Shown: positions 17,332 through 26,280 of the stretch, piece by piece
How the letters are laid out: every line of letters begins with the position of its first letter
Numbering within the stretch: position 1 is the stretch's first letter
Origin: JAHDCJ01 sp039028895
GTDB taxonomy: Bacteria; Bacteroidota; Bacteroidia; Chitinophagales; Saprospiraceae
Length of the DNA: 64,000 bases
Reading direction: 5' to 3'
Assembly: GCA_039028895.1 (NCBI GenBank)
Contig: JBCCHF010000007.1
Coordinates: forward strand, 124,001-188,000
Translations under genes and position numbers: made by a program
Notes under the pieces: generated by a model
What the model was told of the DNA's origin: nothing
Database searches by the model: none
The model's input: only the letters and a program-made list of their open reading frames with translations

Positions 17332-17976
17332 TTATCGGGGGAAATGCTTGGACAGGTATTGACGGTAATCGTCATCTTCCATTAATTCGTGGTACCAAAC
17401 AGGTGCAACGTAGTCAGTCCAATCCTGACCTTCCTCGGATACTCTTTCCCTGGCCTTTTTAATAATATTCTGCCACTTTAAAGGAGCTGATGCCATAAGG
17501 GTAAAGGATTTGATATCATCGACGCAGATCAATTTCATAGGGACGTTAGTGCTATACCCAACATACATTTCAAGCGAAAGGTCGAGGTAAATGGGGATCT
17601 CCTTATGCATGCGATAAGTGCTGGTTTTTTGTGCAATTAAAATGGAATCACCATATACTGTTGTCTTTCTATAATCGATATACTGAGTCTGGTTTTCCAG
17701 GTAAAAATATTCGTGATTATCCGCTTCAGGAAACTTCATTTTCTTGAATGAAAGGCTAAAGGGATGAACCCTCCCACTATGTGGATATTTGGTATAAAAA
17801 CCATGTGGTTTGTATTCCCAGTCATATCCTCCACCTCCAAAAGTGATGATGCCTTCTTCAATTTCTCCTGATTTCATTTCAATTTGACAAATAGCCTGTA
17901 TGCTGGGAATACCCATATCGAAATTGGGTTTGGAAATGATAAGCATCATCAGCGAGGCAAGCGCAAAAGTTTTCAT
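17332..17976 (-). CDS. Secreted protein of unknown function
   Basis: The frame is open from 18024, but the codon-17 ATG (17976) directly precedes a credible signal peptide (MKTFALASLMMLIIS), so that start is preferred, giving 214 residues. The mature part is beta-rich with a glycine patch (ITFGGGGYDWEY), regularly spaced aromatic residues and an acidic C-terminus. It resembles small Bacteroidota surface or periplasmic proteins without a named domain. No operon partner is evident; it lies 120 bases upstream of nothing obvious and downstream of a 321-base gene-free stretch. Confidence 0.6.
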   Translation of the reverse strand: MKTFALASLMMLIISKPNFDMGIPSIQAICQIEMKSGEIEEGIITFGGGGYDWEYKPHGFYTKYPHSGRVHPFSLSFKKMKFPEADNHEYFYLENQTQYIDYRKTTVYGDSILIAQKTSTYRMHKEIPIYLDLSLEMYVGYSTNVPMKLICVDDIKSFTLMASAPLKWQNIIKKARERVSEEGQDWTDYVAPVWYHELMEDDDYRQYLSKHFPR

Positions 17977-18297
17977 AGCTAAACGTTTTGAAGTAAATCT
18001 AATGCGATCAGCTCTGTTAATCAATGCAGTAAAAGTATCCGAGCTATTTCAGACACTATTCGTGATTAACCAGGAGTAATATGAAAAAGAAGTATGAAAT
18101 GGAATTGGTCGTTCCTGAAAAGGCCTCTATTCAGACAGGATTTTAGTTTACGGTTGCTTTGGAGATTTTCTTCGAAATAAGCACTAACAGAGGAATTGGA
18201 GAAATTTCCTGCTTAAACAGAGCAAATTTGCGCCCTGCATTTAGCAACCAGGAATCCAACACTAGATTTATTTATGTCGGATATTTATGGTGAAATG
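17977..18297. other. Gene-free stretch with a possible 21-codon ORF
   Basis: This 321-base interval separates two reverse-strand genes. The only item of note is a forward 21-codon frame at 18081-18146 (starting MKKKYEMELV) preceded by AGGAG at 18072-18076. Bacteroidota rarely rely on such sites and the frame is too short to support a call. No hairpin terminator, repeat or RNA structure was recognised. Confidence 0.3.
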
Positions 18298-18588
18298 TCA
18301 ACTACCTGCAAAAGGTGTCCCAAAAATGCCAACGGCCAATTCAGCCCAGACCAGAATGAACACAATAAGCAAAACCATCCAGATGATTATTTTGTATTTG
18401 CTTTGGTTGACTTTCCTGTAAACCAGGTCACCACCAAATGCCAGTGTTAGTAAAAGCAGAGCGGCTATAGCAAAGTCTCCAACGTTCCAGTTGACCTGGT
18501 CTGAAAGTAGAGTCGCAATTAAGGGAATTAGAAGGATAAAACCTACCATTGACACTACGCTAATCGCTTTTTTATATTGAAGTACCAT
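18298..18588 (-). CDS. Small integral membrane protein
   Basis: A 96-residue protein with three predicted membrane helices (residues about 9-28, 37-54 and 67-91). A short charged loop (VYRKVNQSKYK) lies between helices two and three. No named family was recognised. It is flanked by gaps of about 110-320 bases and is probably monocistronic. Confidence 0.6.
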   Translation of the reverse strand: MVLQYKKAISVVSMVGFILLIPLIATLLSDQVNWNVGDFAIAALLLLTLAFGGDLVYRKVNQSKYKIIIWMVLLIVFILVWAELAVGIFGTPFAGS

Positions 18589-18698
18589 CCTTTCCTATTT
18601 TAGAAATTATAAAATCCAAAGTACTTTGTATTGCAAAGTTATTAAAAACTTCTGATCTGCCAAATCTAGGCAATGGTCTTCTTGGGCAATAATACTAC

Positions 18699-19391
18699 TT
18701 ACAACTTGACCAACATTAGACTTTTATCAGAAAATTTCCCTTCGCCTTCCGGGCACTTTTCATTTATGATGTCAATAGGTGTTAGATTGAAAGGTGGTTT
18801 TTCCAAGTTAACCCGTCTCCATTCTCCGGTCAGGATATCTTTGTTTACCCTGGTGTCAGTGAACGTCGTAACCAGCAGGTATTTAATCTTTGCGGCTTTG
18901 ATATTGTCCAGGCTTTGTCTGATATGATCATTTGAAAAATGAACAAAGCAATCACGACAGAACAATAGATTAGATTTTGGTAACTGGTCTTCAATAAGAT
19001 TTAATTGGATGAATTGCCTTCGTGGTGTAGCATACTTTATTTGATTGTTATTTATCAACGTACCGACAATATCACCCCCGATATAGTTTACCCCTGCTAA
19101 GTCTACATGTTGCATCCAGGTGAAATCACCACAAGGTGCATCAAGTAAAGAACTGATATTATACTTTCTGAATAATTCAGGAAGTGTGCTTTTCAACGCC
19201 ATGGTTTGATCTATCGTACTACCGCCTTCAGACCTGTTTTTTACGCTTCCCCAAACACCCTGTTCGTATATATCGTTAAATATTTCTTCCACCGGTTTCC
19301 CGGAAAGGGAACGCTTGTATCGCTCAACCAGATAGGCTTTGATCCTCCGATTAAGAAAGCCAGGCAGAAGGTTTAGGAAAAACTTTGTCAT
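18699..19391 (-). CDS. Class I SAM-dependent methyltransferase
   Basis: A 230-residue protein. Motif I is SSLLDAPCGDFTWMQ, motif II is YIGGDIVG, and the post-core sequence LLFCRDCFVHFSNDHI fits a Methyltransf_11/25-like enzyme. The N-terminal segment (FFLNLLPGFLNRRIKAYL) is basic and amphipathic and may touch a membrane. The NRSEGGS-x-x-x-Q-T signature is found in methyltransferases located in polysaccharide clusters, so a glycan acceptor is possible. It is divergent from the phosphoglycerol transferase fusion gene with a 101-base gap. Confidence 0.82.
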   Translation of the reverse strand: MTKFFLNLLPGFLNRRIKAYLVERYKRSLSGKPVEEIFNDIYEQGVWGSVKNRSEGGSTIDQTMALKSTLPELFRKYNISSLLDAPCGDFTWMQHVDLAGVNYIGGDIVGTLINNNQIKYATPRRQFIQLNLIEDQLPKSNLLFCRDCFVHFSNDHIRQSLDNIKAAKIKYLLVTTFTDTRVNKDILTGEWRRVNLEKPPFNLTPIDIINEKCPEGEGKFSDKSLMLVKL

Positions 19392-19492
19392 AGCGCTAAC
19401 TTACTTGTCTTAAGGCCGATCGTGCGAAGAATGATTTCATATTTGTTCAAACTCAACGAAATGCTTTTTTTTACAAAACGAATAAATCAAAG

Positions 19493-22432
19493 ATGGTAAT
19501 TTTCCAATTACTTTGCTTATTGCTTTTTTTCCTGCTACTTTCTGCCATAACCAGTAAGGCTCTCCGCCTATTTGTTTCTTTGGTCGGCACGACCGTGATG
19601 ATTATGCAATTAGCTTCAGTCTTTCTTGGAGGAGGCCTGATTGATGACCGTTTTTGGTTTCATTTCAATATGAGGGATGTAATGCTGGGCAGCGCTTTTT
19701 TTGGTGCTGAGAAATGGCTGTTCCTGTTATTGCCTATTGTGATTTTCAGCTTATTATGGTTTGGTGCCCGTTGGGTGGAAAAGCCATCTTTTTTCAAAAA
19801 GAAATATGCCTTTACAGGAATGATGATCTTGTTTGGGTGTTTTCTCCTTCCAGGAGGGGTATTATATCCTGGTACTTCGTCTGTATCATTGGGATCAGAA
19901 GAGGGCATGAGCTTTGGAAAAGCATTAACAGCGGTTGGTATTCCCGAATCCAAATATGTTTATCCAAATCAGGTAAAAGCGAGTAAGGGAAAAAATATTA
20001 TCGTCATTTACGTGGAGTCTCTCGAACTGGGTTATTTGAAAAATACGGACCTAACACCCAATCTTAATCGGCTTTCGAAAAACATGAATCTGATCCCCCT
20101 AAACATGGGGCCAGGAAGTGACTGGAGTGCGGGTTCATTTTACACAGGAATAAGTGGCCTTCCTGCATTTTTTTCTTTTGGAGCTGGAGGTAATGCCATT
20201 TTCCAAAATACGCGTGAAATCAATCTAACTGGTATCGGTCATATTCTTGAGGCAGCCGGATATCAACGCACTTTCATGTTGGGCAATAAGCAATTTGCCG
20301 GAATGGATGATATGTTATCTGCTTTCCGTTTTTCAGTGAAGTCTGAAGAAGACATGGATACGGCTTACACAAAGGTCGCATGGGGCCTTAATGATATTGA
20401 CCTTTTTGCGGAAGCAAAAAAAACCATTAAAGCTAACAGTGCTTCGAATCAGCCATTTGCTTTTTATATGGCCACGATAGGATCTCATGGTCCAAGCGGA
20501 TTTTTTGATCCGAGGGTAACGTCTCTTAATATTCCTGCAAAGGGGAGCCAACTGGAAAAAATGGTGGCTGCTACAGATGCGCTGATTGGTAATTTCGTCA
20601 ATTTCCTAACCGAGGAAGGGTTAATGGAGCATACCGCGCTCTACATTATGCCTGATCATTTGTTAATGGGTAATCCTCCGATTTTGAGTCAATTTGAAGA
20701 GGACAGGTCAATGTATCTGTTGACTAATGCCGATACCCATAGCCAATCAACTTTAGAGCAAATTGAATTACCCGGAATCATACTCAAAGGGGCAGAGGTG
20801 AAGCACAATGCAGTGTTTTTATCAGATTTTATTTCCGGTAAGGCAGCCAAAGTATACTTGCTGGATCACAAAAAAGAAATTCAGCAACTCAACGAAGCTT
20901 CTGTTAAAGGAGAGAACCTGGCAGGCGGATTTACAGTTACCCGTAACGGCAGCCAGATTGAGATTAAGTCATCATTTTTTATAGAAAATGGAAATCTGCC
21001 ATTAAACGAGAATGAAGTTTTTTGTTTAGTGATGGATCATAAATTCCGGCCGCAAAAACAGCATATATCCTCGCTATATGAGGCATTTTACATGGAGGAT
21101 AAGAGTTTTTTCCCACGGTTGATTGTCGGTTTGAAAAATGAGCAACTTTATTGTGCTATTCGATATGGCCCAAAAAGAATTGTTACCAAGAAAGGCAGCG
21201 AGCAAGTCATATTTACACGATCGGATATCGAGGTGCTTCGGGAATGGCCTTTTAGCGCCGAGTTTTACAATCTGCCCCAACATGCGGAATACCATTCCCC
21301 CGAGCGGCGACTTTATGTTACCAGCTCTGCTGCAGGGGGCTCTCAGGTAAAGACGCCATCAGCCATCCGATTCGATGATCGGTCAATTTCGGTGAACAAG
21401 CCAGGTATTTGGGTGGTCGGTAAAGACGAGTCAGTTAAGGTATTTGACCCTGCTGTGGAAGCAGACATTAATGCCCTCAAGACTATTGCCGTTCGGCCGG
21501 GGAATATAAAATGTATAATAGTTCACCAAAATGGAGATGGTCCGTTTAATCAACACCTTTCCGAGGCAGGACTGGTTAAGTTAAGCGGGATTGGGAATAA
21601 TATGGCATACATTGCTCATTTTGAAAACGGGATTTTTAGTGAACATCTTTCTGATAATACGATCTCCTTTACATTTGATCTGGAGGATCAGATGACAAAT
21701 TCTACACAACAGATACAACAATGGGGAAAGGATGCTACCCGATTTATTGCTCATGCAGGAGGAACTATTGATGGCATTCGTTACACAAACACTCTGGAAG
21801 CGCTGAATCGAGCCTATCGAAATGGTTTCAGATGGTTTGAACTGGATATTCTGATAACAGATGACGGACAATTCGTCGCCGCTCACGACTGGATTAAGTG
21901 GCACCAGATGACTGGTAGTGATGGAAGAGCGGCGGTAACCTATCAGACTTTTATGTCAAAAAAAATCCTGGATAAGTACACACCTTTGGATATACAGCGG
22001 ATTAACGATTGGTTCAGGAAACACAATGATGCCATCCTCGTTACAGACAAGATAAATGACCCTATGGCTTTTGCGCAAGTTTTTGAGTTTCCAGAACGGC
22101 TGGTCATGGAGGTGTTTTCCAGGGAAGCTGTTAATGCTGCAAAGCAGGTTAAGGGGCTTAGGGTCATGTTGTCTCAAAATGTCCTCCAGTCCATTCCGGG
22201 AGATAAGGTGCAATTTTTTAAACGAAATGGCATTGATATGGTGGCGACATCGTGGAAGTTGTTACGCGATAATCCACAACTTTGTCAGCAGCTGGCAGAT
22301 AACGGCATTAAGATCTATGTATTTCACCTTAACGGAAAAGAGCGGAGAAATGAGGCAGAAGTACTATTGCACGACTTGCCAATAGCTTATGGCATGTATG
22401 CTGATGACTGGGGTTTTGACTGGGGGCTGTAA
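19493..22432 (+). CDS. LtaS/MdoB-like phosphoglycerol transferase fused to ILEI-like and GDPD domains
   Basis: A 979-residue membrane protein. Residues 1-140 hold several membrane helices. Residues about 165-440 form a sulfatase-fold domain of the LTA synthase/OpgB type: IIVIYVESLE (Glu175), DWSAGSFYTGISG (Ser212, where relatives usually have the Thr nucleophile) and PDHLLMG (Asp388-His389). Around 620-715 is a segment resembling the interleukin-like EMT inducer (ILEI/FAM3) domain, with VFDPAVEADINAL. Residues 750-979 are a glycerophosphodiester phosphodiesterase domain: IAHAGG (His754), FELDI (Glu783, Asp785) and AAHDW (His798). It could add or remove glycerophosphate on a surface glycan. 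The three-domain combination in one chain is unusual. Confidence 0.82.
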   Translation: MVIFQLLCLLLFFLLLSAITSKALRLFVSLVGTTVMIMQLASVFLGGGLIDDRFWFHFNMRDVMLGSAFFGAEKWLFLLLPIVIFSLLWFGARWVEKPSFFKKKYAFTGMMILFGCFLLPGGVLYPGTSSVSLGSEEGMSFGKALTAVGIPESKYVYPNQVKASKGKNIIVIYVESLELGYLKNTDLTPNLNRLSKNMNLIPLNMGPGSDWSAGSFYTGISGLPAFFSFGAGGNAIFQNTREINLTGIGHILEAAGYQRTFMLGNKQFAGMDDMLSAFRFSVKSEEDMDTAYTKVAWGLNDIDLFAEAKKTIKANSASNQPFAFYMATIGSHGPSGFFDPRVTSLNIPAKGSQLEKMVAATDALIGNFVNFLTEEGLMEHTALYIMPDHLLMGNPPILSQFEEDRSMYLLTNADTHSQSTLEQIELPGIILKGAEVKHNAVFLSDFISGKAAKVYLLDHKKEIQQLNEASVKGENLAGGFTVTRNGSQIEIKSSFFIENGNLPLNENEVFCLVMDHKFRPQKQHISSLYEAFYMEDKSFFPRLIVGLKNEQLYCAIRYGPKRIVTKKGSEQVIFTRSDIEVLREWPFSAEFYNLPQHAEYHSPERRLYVTSSAAGGSQVKTPSAIRFDDRSISVNKPGIWVVGKDESVKVFDPAVEADINALKTIAVRPGNIKCIIVHQNGDGPFNQHLSEAGLVKLSGIGNNMAYIAHFENGIFSEHLSDNTISFTFDLEDQMTNSTQQIQQWGKDATRFIAHAGGTIDGIRYTNTLEALNRAYRNGFRWFELDILITDDGQFVAAHDWIKWHQMTGSDGRAAVTYQTFMSKKILDKYTPLDIQRINDWFRKHNDAILVTDKINDPMAFAQVFEFPERLVMEVFSREAVNAAKQVKGLRVMLSQNVLQSIPGDKVQFFKRNGIDMVATSWKLLRDNPQLCQQLADNGIKIYVFHLNGKERRNEAEVLLHDLPIAYGMYADDWGFDWGL

Positions 22433-22442
22433 TCTGAGTTCC

Positions 22443-22979
22443 TTATTCAGGGTTTTTTATGTCTTTGATGAATAAACCTACGATTTTCCAATCGCCTTCT
22501 ATCTTTCCGAGCATATAAGTTTTTTCTTCTCCTTCCCAGTTCCGGAATTTATTTTTGCCGATCTCTTCTGTAACGGCAAGCGCCGAATTATTCCTGATAT
22601 TGATGTTTTTCAGGATAAGTTTATTCTCAAAAGGTCCGGCTTCATTGATCATAAATTCAATCCATTGATCAACCTCGGTTGTATTTAAATATTGATGGGC
22701 CTGCCAGTCGACTGGGTTACCTGAGAAGTTGCCATTAATCATGATGAGTTGATCTCCAATTGTACTCCTGGTAAGTGCTGGGTCATTGCTGACAAAGCCC
22801 TGATGGTAGTAATTGATGACAGAGAAGATTATTTCATTTTCACTGATAGCATTGGTTTCAGTGTTCTCTGTTTCTTTCTGGTTGGGTTGTGTACATCCAT
22901 TAAATGGAAAGGAGAAGAAACTAATTAAGAAAGAGACTGCCAAAGCAAAGATAAACACGTGTTTGAATGGTGACTTCAT
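22443..22979 (-). CDS. Lipoprotein with NTF2/SnoaL-like fold
   Basis: The frame extends to 23057, but the ATG at 22979 begins a good lipoprotein signal (MKSPFKHVFIFALAV ... FNGC), giving 178 residues. The mature domain has the pattern of a putative lumazine-binding or SnoaL-like protein: VINYYHQGFVSNDPALTRSTIGDQLIMINGNF, then a C-terminal strand pair (KTYMLGKIEGDWKIVGLFI). Such domains bind small ligands or are inactive scaffolds. No specific role is inferred. Confidence 0.65.
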   Translation of the reverse strand: MKSPFKHVFIFALAVSFLISFFSFPFNGCTQPNQKETENTETNAISENEIIFSVINYYHQGFVSNDPALTRSTIGDQLIMINGNFSGNPVDWQAHQYLNTTEVDQWIEFMINEAGPFENKLILKNINIRNNSALAVTEEIGKNKFRNWEGEEKTYMLGKIEGDWKIVGLFIKDIKNPE

Positions 22980-23119
22980 AATAGTAAAGGTTTGTGATAA
23001 AAGCTTGACCTGAGCATTGGCGAGACGATTTGAAGTTAATGAATCTTGGAGATTCAAGGCTATTACAGAGACTTAATTCTTTGTTAAAAACTGATTTTAG
23101 TTTCATCACTTGGTTTACA

Positions 23120-23143
23120 CAGGGTCCCTTTCAGGAGACCCTG
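23120..23143. repeat. Dispersed palindrome, copy 1
   Basis: Arms CAGGGTC (23120-23126) and GACCCTG (23137-23143) around a 10-base centre, followed by CTGGCACATTTT. Related copies are at 32434, 32476, 56422 and 60977. It lies between divergent genes. Confidence 0.7.
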
Positions 23144-23230
23144 CTGGCACATTTTGACCACCTTAATCTTTCATAAAAAAATTATTGGAATAAGTTTTGA
23201 CTATTTAACTTAAAAGCAAATTCTGTTTTT

Positions 23231-24343
23231 ATGGATTCCCTTCATCATGTCTGGATTGAAATCAGTTTTTCAAACCTGGCACATAATCTTGAGCAAATTA
23301 AACAACACACCCCAGGTAAAAAGATTCTGGGCATTGTTAAGAAAAACGCATACGGTCACGGATTAGTGGAGGTGGGAAAACGGCTAGCAAAACTGGACGT
23401 CGATTACCTTGGCGTCATTTATCCTTTCGAAGGTATTCAACTGAGAGACGCAGGCGTAGAAAAACCAATTCTTGTTCTTGGAGCAACCTTACCGACTGAT
23501 ATCCGGGGTTGCCTGGATAAAGGCCTTGAGTTTTCTTTGCTGTCAATGGATCATCTTTCTGCTGTTGAAAAAGCGTCAGTTGCTTCCGGGAACAAAGGAC
23601 GCGTTCATATCAAAATTGATACCGGTATGAACCGGATCGGGGTGCCATGGAACAGGAGTGAAGCTCTAATCAAAGCTGCGCTTGCCTCAAAGCATGTGGA
23701 AATTATTGGACTCTTCTCACACCTTGCATCTGCTGATACACCAAATGTGGGGTTCAGCAAAGTTCAGGTCGACAGATTACAATCGGCTGTTAATTATTTT
23801 GAAAGTGCAGGAGGGAAAAAACCTTTAATTCATTTGGCGGCATCCGGCGGAATTTTGCATTACCCGGAAACTCATTTTGATATGGTGAGGCCGGGGCATT
23901 TGTTGTATGGTGTTTATCCCGACCACGAAGCTGAGCGTAGTCTTGACCTCCGACCAGTACTTTCGCTTCATGCCAGGGTGGCTTTTACAAAAAAAATAGA
24001 CAAGGGTGCAACAGTTGGTTACGGACAAAGCTGGACCGCCACAAAGTCAACGCATATATCGACAGTCCCCATCGGTTATGGAGATGGTTATCCGAGAGGT
24101 TTGAGAAATCAGTGCCAAGTGATGGCAAGAGGACAGTTATTTCCTGTAGTAGGATCAGTTTGTATGGATCAAATCATGGTAGACACCGGAGAAATTCAGC
24201 TGGAACCGGGCGAAGAAGTGGTACTTGTAGGCCGCCATGGTAAACATTCGATTAAGGTCGAGGAATTGGCAAAAGTGTTAAATACTGTTCCTGATGATTT
24301 GCTATCTGGATTTCACATAGATATTCCGAGGAATTTTTCTTAA
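23231..24343 (+). CDS. alr: Alanine racemase
   Basis: A 370-residue PLP enzyme interconverting L- and D-alanine for peptidoglycan. Lys37 in GIVKKNAYGHG is the PLP-binding lysine and Tyr264 in VGYGQSW is the catalytic base of the second half-reaction. RVHIKIDTGMNRIG and VPIGYGDGYPRG are further family marks. The length is that of a stand-alone Alr, without the MurF-like fusion seen in some Bacteroidota. It is the first gene of a tight four-gene unit with a diaminopropionate synthase pair and a sulfotransferase, so it may be a pathway-dedicated racemase acting on another amino acid; that is inference. Confidence 0.92.
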   Translation: MDSLHHVWIEISFSNLAHNLEQIKQHTPGKKILGIVKKNAYGHGLVEVGKRLAKLDVDYLGVIYPFEGIQLRDAGVEKPILVLGATLPTDIRGCLDKGLEFSLLSMDHLSAVEKASVASGNKGRVHIKIDTGMNRIGVPWNRSEALIKAALASKHVEIIGLFSHLASADTPNVGFSKVQVDRLQSAVNYFESAGGKKPLIHLAASGGILHYPETHFDMVRPGHLLYGVYPDHEAERSLDLRPVLSLHARVAFTKKIDKGATVGYGQSWTATKSTHISTVPIGYGDGYPRGLRNQCQVMARGQLFPVVGSVCMDQIMVDTGEIQLEPGEEVVLVGRHGKHSIKVEELAKVLNTVPDDLLSGFHIDIPRNFS

Positions 24344-24355
24344 TTTATATCCCCC

Positions 24356-25324
24356 ATGAAAAACAAAATAAAACAGGTGTTTCCTTTGATTGGAAACACC
24401 CCACTCGTTCCTTTAAACTTTCCTGGTGTCAAGCTTTACGCCAAACTTGAGATGTTTAACCTTACAGGAAGTACCAAAGACAGACCGGCATTGATGATCC
24501 TGGAAGAAGGGATTAAAAGTGGTAAGATTAACGAAGACACTGTTGTTGTGGAGTCCTCATCAGGTAATTTTGCACGTTCACTTGCCGTGCTTTGCCGTAT
24601 GTTGGGCATTAAATTTATTGCCGTCATTGATCGCAGTACCAATCCACATCATGAAGCTTTATTGAGAGCACTTTGCCACAAAGTCTACAAAGTGATGGAA
24701 CGTGACGAAACTGGCGGCTGCCTGCTCAACAGGATCAAGAAGGTTAAGGAGCTGATTGTCGAACATCCCAATTCATTTTGGCCCAATCAATATGAAAATT
24801 CATTGAATGCAAGGGCTCATTACATGGGCACTGGCCTCGAGATTTGTGATGGCCTTGATCGGCTTGATTACTTTTTTGCAGGCGTGAGCTCGGGTGGAAG
24901 TATCACCGGCAATTCCATGCGGATCAAAGAGCGTTTTCCCAAGTGTAAAATTATCGCAGTTGATGCAGTCGGGTCTGTTATTTTTAGCAATTTCCCACGG
25001 ACCAGGTACCTGCCCGGAATCGGTAGTAGTCTTCGACCAAAGATTCTCGAAAGTGCCATTATTGATGAAGTGGTGCACGTAGATGAAACGGAGTCAGTTA
25101 ATGCTTGTCGCGAAATGCTGAATAAGTATGGCCTATTCCTGGGTGGATCTTCCGGAAGTGTTTTTGCTGCGATAAAAAAGTACTTCAAAACGCATGAATC
25201 GGAGCCCGAACAAGTGGCATCATTCCTATGTGCAGACAGAGGCGGGATGTATATCGATAATGTCTATAACGATGATTGGTTAAATACCTTACCTTTGGCC
25301 CAGGCTGAAACCAAACTCAATTAA
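24356..25324 (+). CDS. sbnA: SbnA-like PLP enzyme (2,3-diaminopropionate synthesis)
   Basis: A 322-residue PLP fold type II enzyme of the cysteine synthase family. Lys41 in NLTGSTKDRPA binds PLP; SSSGNFA binds the substrate carboxylate; SSGGSITGN grips the PLP phosphate. The KLEMFNLTGS start and the RYLPGIGSSLRPKIL segment match SbnA, which joins O-phosphoserine and glutamate into ACEGA. The presence of an SbnB-like dehydrogenase two genes later strongly supports this over plain cysteine synthase. It begins 12 bases after alr and ends 17 bases before the sulfotransferase gene. Confidence 0.85.
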   Translation: MKNKIKQVFPLIGNTPLVPLNFPGVKLYAKLEMFNLTGSTKDRPALMILEEGIKSGKINEDTVVVESSSGNFARSLAVLCRMLGIKFIAVIDRSTNPHHEALLRALCHKVYKVMERDETGGCLLNRIKKVKELIVEHPNSFWPNQYENSLNARAHYMGTGLEICDGLDRLDYFFAGVSSGGSITGNSMRIKERFPKCKIIAVDAVGSVIFSNFPRTRYLPGIGSSLRPKILESAIIDEVVHVDETESVNACREMLNKYGLFLGGSSGSVFAAIKKYFKTHESEPEQVASFLCADRGGMYIDNVYNDDWLNTLPLAQAETKLN

Positions 25325-25341
25325 ACCCTCTGTTTTTTAAA

Positions 25342-26280
25342 ATGTCTGACCAAATCCCGATTTTTATTATCAGCTCCGGTCGTACGGGCTCGACCTTATT
25401 GGCTCATATGCTCAACCGTCATCCGGATGTCCTGATTGTTTCTGATCTTTTTGAGCCCGTAGGCGATGAGCCTTATTTCCATAGTGATAAAGTTGTTTCC
25501 GGAACAGAATTCTGGAATGTTTTGAAGCGACCTTCTTTCCCGCAAAGGATAAAGTCGTGGCGACAAAAACCAAATGCAGAATTGCTTTTCTTGCCTCCAG
25601 ATGATGATATGGTATCACTGCTTTTATGTTATACGATCCCATTCATCAGCAACACCCCGATGCAGGAATTCGAGGAGTTAGAGGTCGCTGTCCGTCAATT
25701 TCCTAATGACACTTTGCCGAATCAGACGATTAGGTTTTTTGAGTTGTTGCGCGATAAAAAGCAAAAATCGATCTGGGTGGAAAGAACCGGTGGGTCGCTG
25801 CCACATACCAGGAAGATTCTCGAAAATTGGCCGAATGCTAAAATCGTTCACAATTTCCGCAACCCAAGGGAGACGGCCATTTCCATGTTGAAAGGTTCTT
25901 TTTTCCGCCTTTATCTCGAACTCGAAAACAACCCTGACTTAGGAGATTGGGATGAAAGTCATTTTCCGCCGGCACACGAAATGGGAACGATGTTAAATCA
26001 ATGGATCGTTGATGCAGAAGCTGCATTGGCAAACTTCCCGCAAGATCAACAAAGAAGACTGCGGTATGAAGACCTTATGTCAGACACGGTGAACAGTCTT
26101 CTGGCGTTGATTACTTTTTTCTTTGAACGTGAACCTAATGAAGCAGATATTAAGTGGGCAAAATCAGAGGCTAAGGTTATATCTGCACCCCCAATGCGTT
26201 TTCCTCAATTAGAAGCGGGGTCGGCAAGCCAATTAGCTGATGCTGTTTCAGAATCAATGGATCTTTTAGGCTATGAATAA
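25342..26280 (+). CDS. Sulfotransferase (Sulfotransfer_3-like) in the diaminopropionate operon
   Basis: A 312-residue protein. The PAPS 5'-phosphosulfate loop is IISSGRTGSTLLAHML (from residue 9) and the 3'-phosphate motif is VHNFRNPRETAISML. No signal peptide is present, so it acts in the cytoplasm. It lies between the sbnA-like and sbnB-like genes, and its last 8 bases overlap the sbnB-like start, which makes translational coupling likely. The acceptor is unknown; the context suggests a diaminopropionate-derived or linked compound. Confidence 0.85.
   Translation: MSDQIPIFIISSGRTGSTLLAHMLNRHPDVLIVSDLFEPVGDEPYFHSDKVVSGTEFWNVLKRPSFPQRIKSWRQKPNAELLFLPPDDDMVSLLLCYTIPFISNTPMQEFEELEVAVRQFPNDTLPNQTIRFFELLRDKKQKSIWVERTGGSLPHTRKILENWPNAKIVHNFRNPRETAISMLKGSFFRLYLELENNPDLGDWDESHFPPAHEMGTMLNQWIVDAEAALANFPQDQQRRLRYEDLMSDTVNSLLALITFFFEREPNEADIKWAKSEAKVISAPPMRFPQLEAGSASQLADAVSESMDLLGYE

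Noticed and set aside
18081..18146. 21-codon ORF with a perfect AGGAG upstream
   Set aside because: Too short to judge, no homology visible, and Bacteroidota rarely depend on such sites; recorded only within the gap description.
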